From Bacteriovoracaceae bacterium UBA4096 (GTDB lineage Bacteria > Bdellovibrionota > Bacteriovoracia > Bacteriovoracales > Bacteriovoracaceae): a stretch of 22,434 nt of DNA. Under the pieces are notes generated by a model. It ran no database searches. It saw only the letters and a list, made by a program, of their open reading frames with translations, and was not told the origin of the DNA. Positions 1 through 6,451 of this stretch are shown here, piece after piece (position 1 is the first letter of the stretch; each line of letters begins with the position of its first letter). The stretch is taken from contig DFXY01000025.1 of NCBI GenBank assembly GCA_002381945.1, positions 1-22,434 of the forward strand. Direction: 5' to 3'. The position numbers were made by a program, and so were the translations under genes.

Positions 1-729
1 TGTTTCACTCCACGCTTTGCCATTACGACAACTCCTAAAGTGATGAAGGAAGGAAGCAGAATGGCCGATAAAGCTAAATGTTTCAAACAGACCCATCTAT
101 CAGAAACTCCCCAGGAAATTGATTTCGTCCTTTCAATTTATAAAAAGCTTCCAGGCTTTGAAAAAGTTAAAAGTTACACTGAAATTTATGAGAAAACCGG
201 CATGTTAGGTGAGCGCTCACTTATGGGTCATGGAATTCATTTATCCAATAAAGAGTTGGGGATTCTCAGTAAGTCCAAAACCTCAGTGATCCATTGTCCC
301 ACCTCCAATGCCCCCTTAAAAGAAAAAGGCTTGGGGTCAGGACTTTTTGATTTCAAAAAAATTGAGAAGTCTAAAGTGAGATGGGCCTTGGGATCGGATA
401 TTGGGGGTGGACCTTTTCTTTCCATGTTTGATGTTATGAGAAGCTTTGTGGATCAGCACCGCAAGAAGGGTCATAAGAGTGCCACATATGTTAAAGCTCT
501 TTATCGATCGACTTTGGCCGGAGCTGAAATACTTGGGCAGAATAAAAACTCTGGTAATTTGAACAAGGGCAAAGAGGCGAGCTTTATTGTAGTTCCATTG
601 CCAAAAAATAAGTTCCCTGTAGACGCTGAATCTGCACTTGAAAGCATCATTCAACCTTTATATAAAAAGCGTGAGAAATATGAAGGTTTGCTTTCTGATG
701 TGTACTTTAATGGCCAGGCCATTAATTAG
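1..729 (+). CDS. guaD: Guanine deaminase, C-terminal part (5' end outside window)
   Basis: This is an amidohydrolase-superfamily enzyme that would hydrolyse guanine to xanthine and ammonia in purine salvage. The reading frame is open from the first base, so the N-terminal part, with the first metal-binding histidines, lies upstream of the window. Visible hallmarks in order are PRFA near the start, QTHLSE (metal-binding His, about nt 88-105), a GHGIHLS block (about nt 226-246), HCPTSN (about nt 292-309) and GSDIGGG (catalytic Asp, about nt 391-411). This order and wording are typical of guanine deaminase rather than of other amidohydrolases such as cytosine deaminase or SAH deaminase. The GTG/ATG codons at 40-45 are internal, since conserved PRFA sequence precedes them. 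No terminator is obvious after the stop. Family assignment is firm; substrate is by homology. Confidence 0.88.
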   Translation, partial: CFTPRFAITTTPKVMKEGSRMADKAKCFKQTHLSETPQEIDFVLSIYKKLPGFEKVKSYTEIYEKTGMLGERSLMGHGIHLSNKELGILSKSKTSVIHCPTSNAPLKEKGLGSGLFDFKKIEKSKVRWALGSDIGGGPFLSMFDVMRSFVDQHRKKGHKSATYVKALYRSTLAGAEILGQNKNSGNLNKGKEASFIVVPLPKNKFPVDAESALESIIQPLYKKREKYEGLLSDVYFNGQAIN

Positions 730-830
730 TGAGCCTCTAATTTTTGGCGGTGTTTTGGTCAGTAAAGATTGAAGACACCCAGATTCTGACTCTAAGTATT
801 GGATGTTATTAATAGCCTTCAAACTCCTAT

Positions 831-869
831 GGAGGAGAGAAAACTAAGGACATAATTAGTTTTCTCTAA
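831..869 (+). promoter_or_regulatory. Shine-Dalgarno GGAGG separated from the start codon by a perfect hairpin
   Basis: GGAGG lies at 831-835. It is followed at once by an 11-bp perfect stem, AGAGAAAACTA (836-846) with TAGTTTTCTCT (857-867), closing a 10-nt loop. Two bases later comes ATG at 870. Linear spacing from Shine-Dalgarno to ATG is 34 nt, too far to work, but folding the stem would place GGAGG about two nucleotides plus a helix end from the ATG. There is no T-tract, so a terminator is unlikely. A second weak option is GAGG at 872-875 three bases before the in-frame ATG at 879. Folding and function are inferred; the repeat itself is seen. Confidence 0.5.
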
Positions 870-1235
870 ATGAGGTATATGAATAAAGCACGTATTCTCT
901 ACATAGACGATGAAATAGACCTTCTGGACCTGGCGGCCAGTTTCTTTGAGGATGAAAATCTACCTATAGAGACTTGTTCAAATTTCAATCAGGCCGTGGA
1001 ATTGGTTCTGAAGAATAAATATGACCTAATCATCTCGGATGCTAAAATGCCTTCCGGTAGTGGTTATGATTTATTTCAACTCATAAAAAAAGAAACAGCT
1101 TTTTCAGGTAAAATAATCTTGGTGACAGGTAATCTTGATGAACCAGCTCTTAAGTTAGGCTTCGACTTAATCATCTACAAGCCTGTTAAATTTCAAGAGC
1201 TGGTACAAACGGTTAAAAAATTATTAGAGGTCTAA
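870..1235 (+). CDS. Single-domain response regulator (CheY-like receiver protein)
   Basis: The 121-residue product is one complete receiver domain with no output domain. Key residues are present: the acidic pair D13-D14, phospho-acceptor D57 in ISDAKMPSGSG, switch Thr86 in LVTG, and Lys104 in the KP motif. It would receive phosphate from a histidine kinase and act by protein-protein contact, as CheY or Spo0F does. No kinase gene is adjacent. The start could be ATG 870 or the in-frame ATG 879, which loses three residues. Neither has a normally spaced strong ribosome-binding site, and the hairpin upstream may decide the matter. The 3' end overlaps convergent xthA by 12 bases. Pathway and partner are unknown. 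Confidence 0.9.
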   Translation: MRYMNKARILYIDDEIDLLDLAASFFEDENLPIETCSNFNQAVELVLKNKYDLIISDAKMPSGSGYDLFQLIKKETAFSGKIILVTGNLDEPALKLGFDLIIYKPVKFQELVQTVKKLLEV

Positions 1236-1985
1236 TTCAAGAATAATCGGACAATGATCGGACCCTCTGACTTCAGGTTGGATGGAAGCACTTCTGACTT
1301 TGGGAAGTAGGTCAGGTGTTATGAAAAAGTAATCAATCCGCCACCCAATATTTCTATCTCTTACTCCCGGGCGATTACTCCACCAGGTATAGGCGCCGAC
1401 TTTTTCTGGATTTAAGTGTCGATAAATATCGACATATCCCGACTGAATAAACTTATCCATCCATGCCCTCTCATGAGGAAGAAAACCAGTCGTCTTCTGG
1501 TTTGTTTTTGGATTGGCCAGATCTATTTCAGTGTGAGCAGTATTAAAGTCCCCGGTGATAATAACTGGTTTTATTTTTTTTAATTCATTCATCTTGTTTA
1601 AGACATCGTCACAAAATTCGAGTTTAAAGGGAACGCGATTATGGTCACGCTGCCCATTTGGAAAATAACAATTCAAGAGAAAAAAATCCTTTAATTCATG
1701 AATGAGAACTCTTCCCTCAGAATCAAAACAATGTTTTTCAATTTTTTTAGTGTCAAGGATTTTCGACCGAGAAAAAGTTGCTACTCCTGAGTAACCTTTC
1801 TTTTCGGCAGAACTATGAGAAATCTCATGCTCTTTCATTTCTCGAATTTCCAGAGGGAATTGTTCGAAATCGGCTTTCGTCTCTTGTAGGCATACGATAT
1901 CTGGTGATTCCCTAGTGAACCATTCAAGAAATCCCTTATTATACACAGAGCGTATGCCATTGACGTTCCACGAAATCAGCTTCAT
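1224..1985 (-). CDS. xthA: Exodeoxyribonuclease III (AP endonuclease)
   Basis: The 253-residue protein belongs to the ExoIII/APE1 family, which cuts DNA 5' of abasic sites and removes 3' blocking groups in base-excision repair. It is a complete EEP-fold nuclease. N7 is in the opening SWNVNG, metal-binding E35 is in LQETK, and Y107 is followed by the PNG element. D146 and N148 are in TGDFNTAH, D218 is in WRIDYF, and D243-H244 are in GSDHCP near the C-terminus. All catalytic positions of the family are filled, and the length is close to the 250-270 usual for ExoA/XthA enzymes. Upstream of the ATG only a poor GGGA-like ribosome site is seen. It is transcribed alone, convergent with the response regulator and divergent from the XRE gene. 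Confidence 0.93.
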   Translation of the reverse strand: MKLISWNVNGIRSVYNKGFLEWFTRESPDIVCLQETKADFEQFPLEIREMKEHEISHSSAEKKGYSGVATFSRSKILDTKKIEKHCFDSEGRVLIHELKDFFLLNCYFPNGQRDHNRVPFKLEFCDDVLNKMNELKKIKPVIITGDFNTAHTEIDLANPKTNQKTTGFLPHERAWMDKFIQSGYVDIYRHLNPEKVGAYTWWSNRPGVRDRNIGWRIDYFFITPDLLPKVRSASIQPEVRGSDHCPIILELDL

Positions 1986-2056
1986 AAAAAATTTTCCCGG
2001 TTAGTTTCAAATAAAAGGTCCGATAAGATAGATAATAATTTTTTTATGATTGGTGA

Positions 2057-2084
2057 ATGACATTCTAAGAAAAATGAATATTAT
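2057..2084 (+). promoter_or_regulatory. Sigma70-like promoter for the XRE regulator
   Basis: The -35 candidate ATGACA (2057-2062, five of six consensus bases) and the -10 candidate TATTAT (2079-2084, five of six) are 16 bp apart. The start codon at 2118 would leave a short leader holding the GGAG ribosome site at 2109-2112. The boxes are seen directly; activity is inferred. Confidence 0.5.
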
Positions 2085-2117
2085 TTTGAATCTCGCCACA
2101 ACCTAGACGGAGAACAC

Positions 2118-2462
2118 ATGCGTTGCTTTAAGAACATTGCTCAGCTTATTCGTACGAAAAGAATGAATCATCCAAAGGGTTATTCTCAGTCAGAACTTTC
2201 TCATCTCCTAGGTTATAAAAACGGACAGTTTATTTCCAACGTTGAACGTGCTCTATGTAACATCCCCCTCAAAATGCTTCGTAAAGTATCTGAGGTCTTA
2301 GACATAACTGCCGACGAGCTCAAGACTGCCATTTTAAAAGATCAGGAAGAAACTCTTAATAACTATCTCTTCAATATTAAACCTACGAAGAAAGAGAAAA
2401 CAGAAGTTCAACCAGCTGCTATGCCGGCGCAGTTCCTTGCTACAGGCACTGACGGAAATTAA
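2118..2462 (+). CDS. Small XRE/Cro-type helix-turn-helix protein
   Basis: This is a 114-residue protein. Residues about 5-70 form a Cro/C1-type HTH domain: a YSQSELSHLLGY helix, then the recognition helix with QFISNVERA, then the IPLKMLRKVSEVLDI helices. The match to the S/TQ-x-ELA, IS-x-xERG and P-x-x-L-x-K-x-A pattern is clear, although the usual Gly after ER is Ala. Residues about 75-114 are a Lys- and Pro-containing, probably flexible tail with no second domain. GGAG at 2109-2112, five bases before ATG, supports the start. It has its own promoter-like sequence and a shared terminator. No adjacent toxin or phage gene suggests a toxin-antitoxin or prophage role, so I infer a stand-alone DNA-binding regulator of unknown targets. 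Confidence 0.8.
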   Translation: MRCFKNIAQLIRTKRMNHPKGYSQSELSHLLGYKNGQFISNVERALCNIPLKMLRKVSEVLDITADELKTAILKDQEETLNNYLFNIKPTKKEKTEVQPAAMPAQFLATGTDGN

Positions 2463-2488
2463 TTTCTCATTTGATTTTAAAACAAGAG

Positions 2489-2519
2489 AAAGGTCAGGCT
2501 TATGCCTGACCTTTTAATT
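2489..2519. terminator. Bidirectional intrinsic terminator between the XRE and Gly/Arg-rich genes
   Basis: An 11-bp perfect stem (AAAGGTCAGGC at 2489-2499 with its complement at 2504-2514) closes the tetraloop TTAT. A T-rich tail follows on the plus strand. On the minus strand the stem is followed by a CTCTTGTTTT-type T-rich stretch. The minus-strand stop codon lies in the loop (2500-2502), so the upstream arm for that gene is made of its last codons. Confidence 0.85.
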
Positions 2520-3171
2520 TTAAGTAGTCTTCAAAAGTTCCAACAGATTCTTCGGTGTCCTCTTTGTATTCTTCAAAAGCTTCTTTTTGAGATTCTTTGA
2601 AATGAGGATCTTCAATTTCGTGAGGCTGAACTTCGATCTCGGGCCTATCTTCTGGATTCAAGCCTCGATTTAAAGAGTAGGTCAAATCGTGCTTGTATCG
2701 CTCCGTTTTGCGCTTTTCAAGGGCTTCCCTTTGCCATGGCTCGAGATTGGCCTCAAAACGGCGTAAATGCTCAATACTATCGAAAAAGTTCTTTTCGAGC
2801 TTATAAAGCTGACGCTCATCAACCCGATTGAAGTATTCATAATACTTTCTTCGAGTAATAAGATGCTGCTCAAGGAGATTATCGTACTTCACGAGTACTT
2901 GGTTAGTGGTTAAAACTCGTCCACTTTGGCGTCGTGGGCGGGAAGAGCTTCCTTGTGGGCGATTTCGGTTTTCGCCGGTGGAAGATCTTGGACCTGAGGC
3001 ATTCCGGTTAGCGCCACCTTCTGGTCGTTGCTGACCTTCTTGGGGAGCTTGTCCAGAAGCCTGATTGCCGCCTCTATTGCCGCCACGGTAACGTCTACGA
3101 CGATTTCCACCGCCACCGCCACCGCTGCCACCACCTGCCTGATTATTTGATCTATTCTGTGAATCCTGCAC
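2500..3171 (-). CDS. Gly/Arg-rich (RGG-like) disordered protein with helical C-terminal half
   Basis: This 223-residue protein is not one I recognise as a named family. Residues 1-86 are low complexity: a run of glycines, then RRRRYRGGNRGG, then Gln/Gly/Pro/Ser/Arg-rich sequence, strongly basic and probably disordered. Residues about 87-165 are charged and aromatic and look alpha-helical (TNQVLVKYDNLLEQ, RRKYYEYFNRVDE, FFDSIEHLRRFEANLEPWQ). The last 50 residues are acidic. RGG-type segments in other proteins bind RNA, so a nucleic-acid-binding or ribosome-associated role is plausible. The layout of a basic Gly/Arg N-terminus before a short helical module with EH-x-x-R loosely recalls DUF4167 proteins of alphaproteobacteria, but I cannot confirm homology. 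The start is GTG at 3171-3169, supported by GAGGTAA just upstream. It is divergent from mdh. Confidence 0.75.
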   Translation of the reverse strand: MQDSQNRSNNQAGGGSGGGGGGNRRRRYRGGNRGGNQASGQAPQEGQQRPEGGANRNASGPRSSTGENRNRPQGSSSRPRRQSGRVLTTNQVLVKYDNLLEQHLITRRKYYEYFNRVDERQLYKLEKNFFDSIEHLRRFEANLEPWQREALEKRKTERYKHDLTYSLNRGLNPEDRPEIEVQPHEIEDPHFKESQKEAFEEYKEDTEESVGTFEDYLKLKGQA

Positions 3172-3252
3172 AGCTTACCTCGAGATGAAAACTTTTTTAG
3201 TCTTAATACTATGCTTCACAATAAGATTTTGTCTAGGCGAGACGAATAAAAG

Positions 3253-3281
3253 GTGAGAATCAGGTCCAATTCCCTTATAAT
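3253..3281 (+). promoter_or_regulatory. Sigma70-like promoter for mdh
   Basis: A perfect TATAAT -10 box (3276-3281) is preceded after exactly 17 bp by GTGAGA (3253-3258), which matches four of six -35 bases. It gives a leader of about 30 nt before the GTG start at 3320. This is a strong candidate by sequence. Confidence 0.65.
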
Positions 3282-3319
3282 AAGCCCATAATTTTAAACT
3301 CACATGTGAGGAGGTTTTT

Positions 3320-4309
3320 GTGGCCAGAAAAAGAGTCAAAGTTGCAGTCACAGGTGCTGCCGGACAAATCGGATATGCTTTATTATTTAGAATCGCATCT
3401 GGACAGATGTTTGGTTCGGAAACAGAAGTAGAGCTTCAATTGCTTGAGCTTGAACAGGCCCTTCCTGCTCTTAAAGGGGTTGCGATGGAGCTTGAAGACT
3501 GTGCTTTTCCTCTCTTGAAAAATATCGTTCTAACTTCCGACTTAAATACAGCTTTTAAAGATGCGAACTGGGTTGTTTGCGTGGGATCTGTTCCACGTAA
3601 AGACGGAATGGAGCGTGCTGATCTTCTTAAAATTAACGGTGGTATTTTCACTGCTCAGGCAAAAGCCGTTGAGAAGAGTGCAGCTTCTGACGTGAGAGTT
3701 TTTGTTGTAGGTAACCCTTGTAACACCAACGCACTGATCGCCATGAACAATGCCAAAGGCATTCCTTCTGACCGCTTCTTCGCTATGACTATGCTTGATG
3801 AAAATCGTGCAAAAACTCAATTGGCCCAGAAGGCCGGAGTTGATGTTGTCGCGGTTAAGAATATGACGATCTGGGGTAACCACTCAGCTACTCAGTATCC
3901 TGATTTTTACAATGCTACTATCAATGGTAAACACGTAACTGACGTCATCTCTGATATTGAATGGTTAAAAGGTGACTTCATCAAAACTGTTCAGCAACGT
4001 GGAGCTGCCATTATTAAGGCCCGTGGAGCATCTTCAGCTGCTTCTGCTGCCAATGCCGTTGTGGATGGGATCCGGAATCTTGTTACTGAAACACCGGCCA
4101 TGGAAACATTTTCTATGTGTCTGGCCTCTAATGGCGAATATGGCGTGGATAAAGGACTTATCAGCTCATATCCATGTCGTGTGGAAGGCGGAAAAGTTAA
4201 AGTGGTTGAAGGCATTGAACACAATGAATTTGGTCAAGAGAAGTTTAAACTTACAATTGATGAACTTCGTAGTGAGAGAGATGCTGTAAAATCTCTCAAC
4301 TTAATCTAA
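3320..4309 (+). CDS. mdh: Malate dehydrogenase (NAD-dependent, cytosolic-like type)
   Basis: The 329-residue enzyme interconverts malate and oxaloacetate in the TCA cycle. The Rossmann motif TGAAGQIG (residues 11-18) is the signature of the group that includes eukaryotic cytosolic and many bacterial MDHs of about 327-330 residues. Substrate-binding R93 and R99 sit in the VPRKDGMERADLL mobile loop. GNPCNTNA is at 131-138, D160 and R163 are in MLDENRAK, and catalytic His188 is in IWGNHSATQYPD. All active-site residues are present, and the Arg in the loop marks malate rather than lactate specificity. GAGGAGG at 3308-3314, five bases before the GTG codon at 3320, fixes the start; an upstream ATG at 3304 runs straight into a stop. 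It is a monocistronic unit with its own promoter and terminator. Confidence 0.95.
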   Translation: MARKRVKVAVTGAAGQIGYALLFRIASGQMFGSETEVELQLLELEQALPALKGVAMELEDCAFPLLKNIVLTSDLNTAFKDANWVVCVGSVPRKDGMERADLLKINGGIFTAQAKAVEKSAASDVRVFVVGNPCNTNALIAMNNAKGIPSDRFFAMTMLDENRAKTQLAQKAGVDVVAVKNMTIWGNHSATQYPDFYNATINGKHVTDVISDIEWLKGDFIKTVQQRGAAIIKARGASSAASAANAVVDGIRNLVTETPAMETFSMCLASNGEYGVDKGLISSYPCRVEGGKVKVVEGIEHNEFGQEKFKLTIDELRSERDAVKSLNLI

Positions 4310-4324
4310 AAGAATCAGCTAATC

Positions 4325-4354
4325 GGGCCCGAGTTAACGCTTCGGGCCCTTTTT
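4325..4354 (+). terminator. Intrinsic terminator of mdh
   Basis: GGGCCCGA (4325-4332) pairs with TCGGGCCC (4342-4349) around a 9-nt loop, with TTTTT immediately after (4350-4354). It starts 15 bases after the mdh stop codon. Confidence 0.92.
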
Positions 4355-4356
4355 CC

Positions 4357-4385
4357 TTGTCAGAATCCCCGGGATTCCCTATAAA
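4357..4385 (+). promoter_or_regulatory. Sigma70-like promoter for speD
   Basis: TTGTCA (4357-4362) and TATAAA (4380-4385) each match five of six consensus bases and are 17 bp apart. The promoter begins directly after the mdh terminator T-tract and leaves a leader of about 20 nt that holds GAGGG (4404-4408). Confidence 0.7.
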
Positions 4386-4414
4386 AGGCTCTAATTTTTT
4401 TGTGAGGGCCAGTC

Positions 4415-5197
4415 ATGAACAAAATACAGGAAACTATTAAACTCTCTGGGTTTAATAATTTAACGAAGATTTTGTCGTTTAATTTTTACGACTTCTGTAT
4501 CGCGATGAATGAAAAGCAGAAGCAAGACTACATCAATTACATTCACACCAAGTATTGCGCTAAAAATATAAGTGAAATCGCCCGTAATGTTTGCAGAATC
4601 ATTGAGGCCAATATCCTGTCAGAAACTGTTCAGGATTATGAACCAGTTGGGGCATCTACCATGACTTTGATGTCGGACATCAAAGGAGGAAAATGGGAAG
4701 AGACTGCTACCACCGCTCATGCTTCAGCTTCAGTTAAAATGCATCTGGATAAATCCCATATTACCACTCATACCTATCCAGATGCTTCAGACCCGGAAGG
4801 CATTTGTACTTTTCGTCTGGATCTGGATGTTGCAACTTGTGGAGACATCATTCCTCTGAATGCTTTGAACTATATGTTTGAGGTGTTTGAATGTGATGTG
4901 GTTTACATCGATTATGTGGTTCGGGGTTATACACGTCTTGAGAATGGTAAGAAGATTTATAATGATCATTACTTCAATTCGATTCAGGATTTCATTAAGA
5001 AAGAAACTCTGGACTTGTACCAGTATCGTCAGGACATCAATATTGCACACGATAATATTTGGCAGACCAAGCTTATGATTAAGCCTATGGGACCTGAAAA
5101 TTATCTTTTGGATTCAAATGATCAGAATCATCCGGATATTGATCACAAGATGAAGCTTCTAAATCAAGAGATGAGAGAAGTTTTCCACTTAAACTAA
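4415..5197 (+). CDS. speD: S-adenosylmethionine decarboxylase proenzyme (E. coli class)
   Basis: The 260-residue protein decarboxylates SAM to supply aminopropyl groups for spermidine. It matches the long gammaproteobacterial SpeD class (about 264 residues), not the short 120-130 residue Bacillus/Thermotoga class. LSGFNNLTK is near the N-terminus, QDYEPVGAS is at about 73-81, and the self-cleavage site LDKSHI has K113-S114, where Ser114 would become the pyruvoyl group. THTYP follows, then CTFR, and Cys142 in VATCGD corresponds to the catalytic Cys of E. coli SpeD. IDYVVRGYTR, DHYFNSIQ and a C-terminal EMRE complete the pattern. GAGGG with 6-nt spacing supports the start. No speE lies beside it. 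Its 3' end overlaps the convergent methyltransferase gene by 9 bases. Confidence 0.95.
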   Translation: MNKIQETIKLSGFNNLTKILSFNFYDFCIAMNEKQKQDYINYIHTKYCAKNISEIARNVCRIIEANILSETVQDYEPVGASTMTLMSDIKGGKWEETATTAHASASVKMHLDKSHITTHTYPDASDPEGICTFRLDLDVATCGDIIPLNALNYMFEVFECDVVYIDYVVRGYTRLENGKKIYNDHYFNSIQDFIKKETLDLYQYRQDINIAHDNIWQTKLMIKPMGPENYLLDSNDQNHPDIDHKMKLLNQEMREVFHLN

Positions 5198-6433
5198 AAC
5201 TGCCGTAATTCCAATATTTCGAGGGGAGAGTTCTTCGTCAAAGAACTCTTCAACTTGAACTTGATAACCCTGTTCTTCCAGATAGATCGCCCGGTCTAAA
5301 AGTAGATAGAGTTCCAACACCCGTCCAAAAGCATTTCGAATCAGGCCGGCCGCCAGCATTTGTTCAATTAATAATTTTAACTCTGGTTGACTGAAGAAAG
5401 TGTTTAATTCATGAACGGTATGTTTCGGGGATAGATTAATCCGTTTAAATTGCTCTAAGGCATAATCCCCGAAGGATTCATTATAAAGTTTGGGGCTAGT
5501 GTTCCCGAGATTTACAATTTCCTTAATTCCATAGTGATCGTACAGTAGAATATGAATAGCATAACGATAAAATTTTACCTTCATCTTTAAATCATAATCA
5601 TTTTCACTCATCTTTCGGTGGGCACGGCAAGACAAGGTCAAAGCATACTTACTCATCCAGATGGGATCATTGCTTTGGGAGAAGGCCGAGAGGTTCTGGA
5701 GTTCTGCTGTTTGGTCTAAGGTATGATAACAGCATCCGAAATTAACCAGTGCGGGGACTTTTTTTAAAGCACTCACCTTAATGATATCCAGGGCTAGACG
5801 ACCACAAGTATGGAGACCAACCGGCATCACCCTTGCTTCCAGAAGGTTTAAAAATTCTCCACCTGTCTCAACTTTAATATTCTTATACTGAACTTTATTC
5901 TGGGGATCCTTGGCGTTTTTTTCATGGCGTTTAATGCCCGTATCCTGAAGTACAGGATTCATATCAACGGAAGTTACTTTTAATTGATACTGATTGTTCA
6001 GAGTTTGGGCCAAAAGACCAATGCCACCACCGATGTCTAACACCTGATCTATCCCATGCTGGTGGTAAAGGTTATTGAGATGAGGGGCAAGCTGCTTGAT
6101 TTCATGCTGCTTTTTAGGAATGATATAAAGCCAGGTAAAGGAATTCTCCGGCATGAGTGGATAAGATCTTACTTGAGGAAGCCGGCCGAGTTCTTCGAGT
6201 TTTTTATAAAATTCGATCAAGGATGGGGTTTGAATAAAATCAAAAACATCTTTCTTTTCCAGGCGGATAACATCTGGTTTATTCTGAAAACGACGAAGGT
6301 CTTCTATCCATTCCAGGGAATGGCCCTTTAAAGGTACCGGATACATCAGCATGATTTCGTTTTGCCATATTTCTTGATATGGTTTTAGAAAATCTCTGAT
6401 TTGGAGAAGGCGTTCACGGTGATTCATGCTCAT
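5189..6433 (-). CDS. METTL25/RRNAD1-like SAM-dependent methyltransferase (Methyltransf_32 type)
   Basis: The protein is 414 residues. The SAM-binding core begins at about residue 100: IPKKQHEI (105-112), motif I VLDIGGGIGLL (131-141) and acidic residue D158 in VDMNP. Then come two blocks typical of the METTL25/RRNAD1 group, GLHTCGRLA (206-214) and NFGCCYHTL (231-239). These three blocks in this order separate it from ordinary Rossmann methyltransferases. The N-terminal 100 and C-terminal 170 residues are helical and carry no motif I know. The substrate is unknown. ATG 6433 or the in-frame ATG 6427 could be the start; neither has a convincing Shine-Dalgarno. It is divergent from murD with only 18 bp between starts, so the two promoters must overlap coding sequence. 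Convergent with speD. Confidence 0.8.
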   Translation of the reverse strand: MSMNHRERLLQIRDFLKPYQEIWQNEIMLMYPVPLKGHSLEWIEDLRRFQNKPDVIRLEKKDVFDFIQTPSLIEFYKKLEELGRLPQVRSYPLMPENSFTWLYIIPKKQHEIKQLAPHLNNLYHQHGIDQVLDIGGGIGLLAQTLNNQYQLKVTSVDMNPVLQDTGIKRHEKNAKDPQNKVQYKNIKVETGGEFLNLLEARVMPVGLHTCGRLALDIIKVSALKKVPALVNFGCCYHTLDQTAELQNLSAFSQSNDPIWMSKYALTLSCRAHRKMSENDYDLKMKVKFYRYAIHILLYDHYGIKEIVNLGNTSPKLYNESFGDYALEQFKRINLSPKHTVHELNTFFSQPELKLLIEQMLAAGLIRNAFGRVLELYLLLDRAIYLEEQGYQVQVEEFFDEELSPRNIGITAVLV

Positions 6434-6451
6434 CGGAAGGTATCACAGCTT

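Noticed and set aside
803..847. Short 14-codon frame before the response-regulator hairpin that covers the GGAGG and half of the stem
   Set aside because: No Shine-Dalgarno in front of its ATG and no regulatory peptide character; a leader peptide cannot be supported.
3185..3256. 23-codon frame on the plus strand that looks like a bare signal peptide, just upstream of mdh
   Set aside because: No ribosome site at proper distance, only 23 residues, and it overlaps the mdh promoter -35 box.
3991..4224. Open frame on the minus strand inside mdh, and similar frames opposite other genes
   Set aside because: Shadows of well-identified genes, with no ribosome site or family features.
5226..5250. Nine-base perfect hairpin near the speD/methyltransferase junction
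   Set aside because: No T-tract on either strand and entirely inside methyltransferase codons for a Glu/Phe-rich segment; could be chance.
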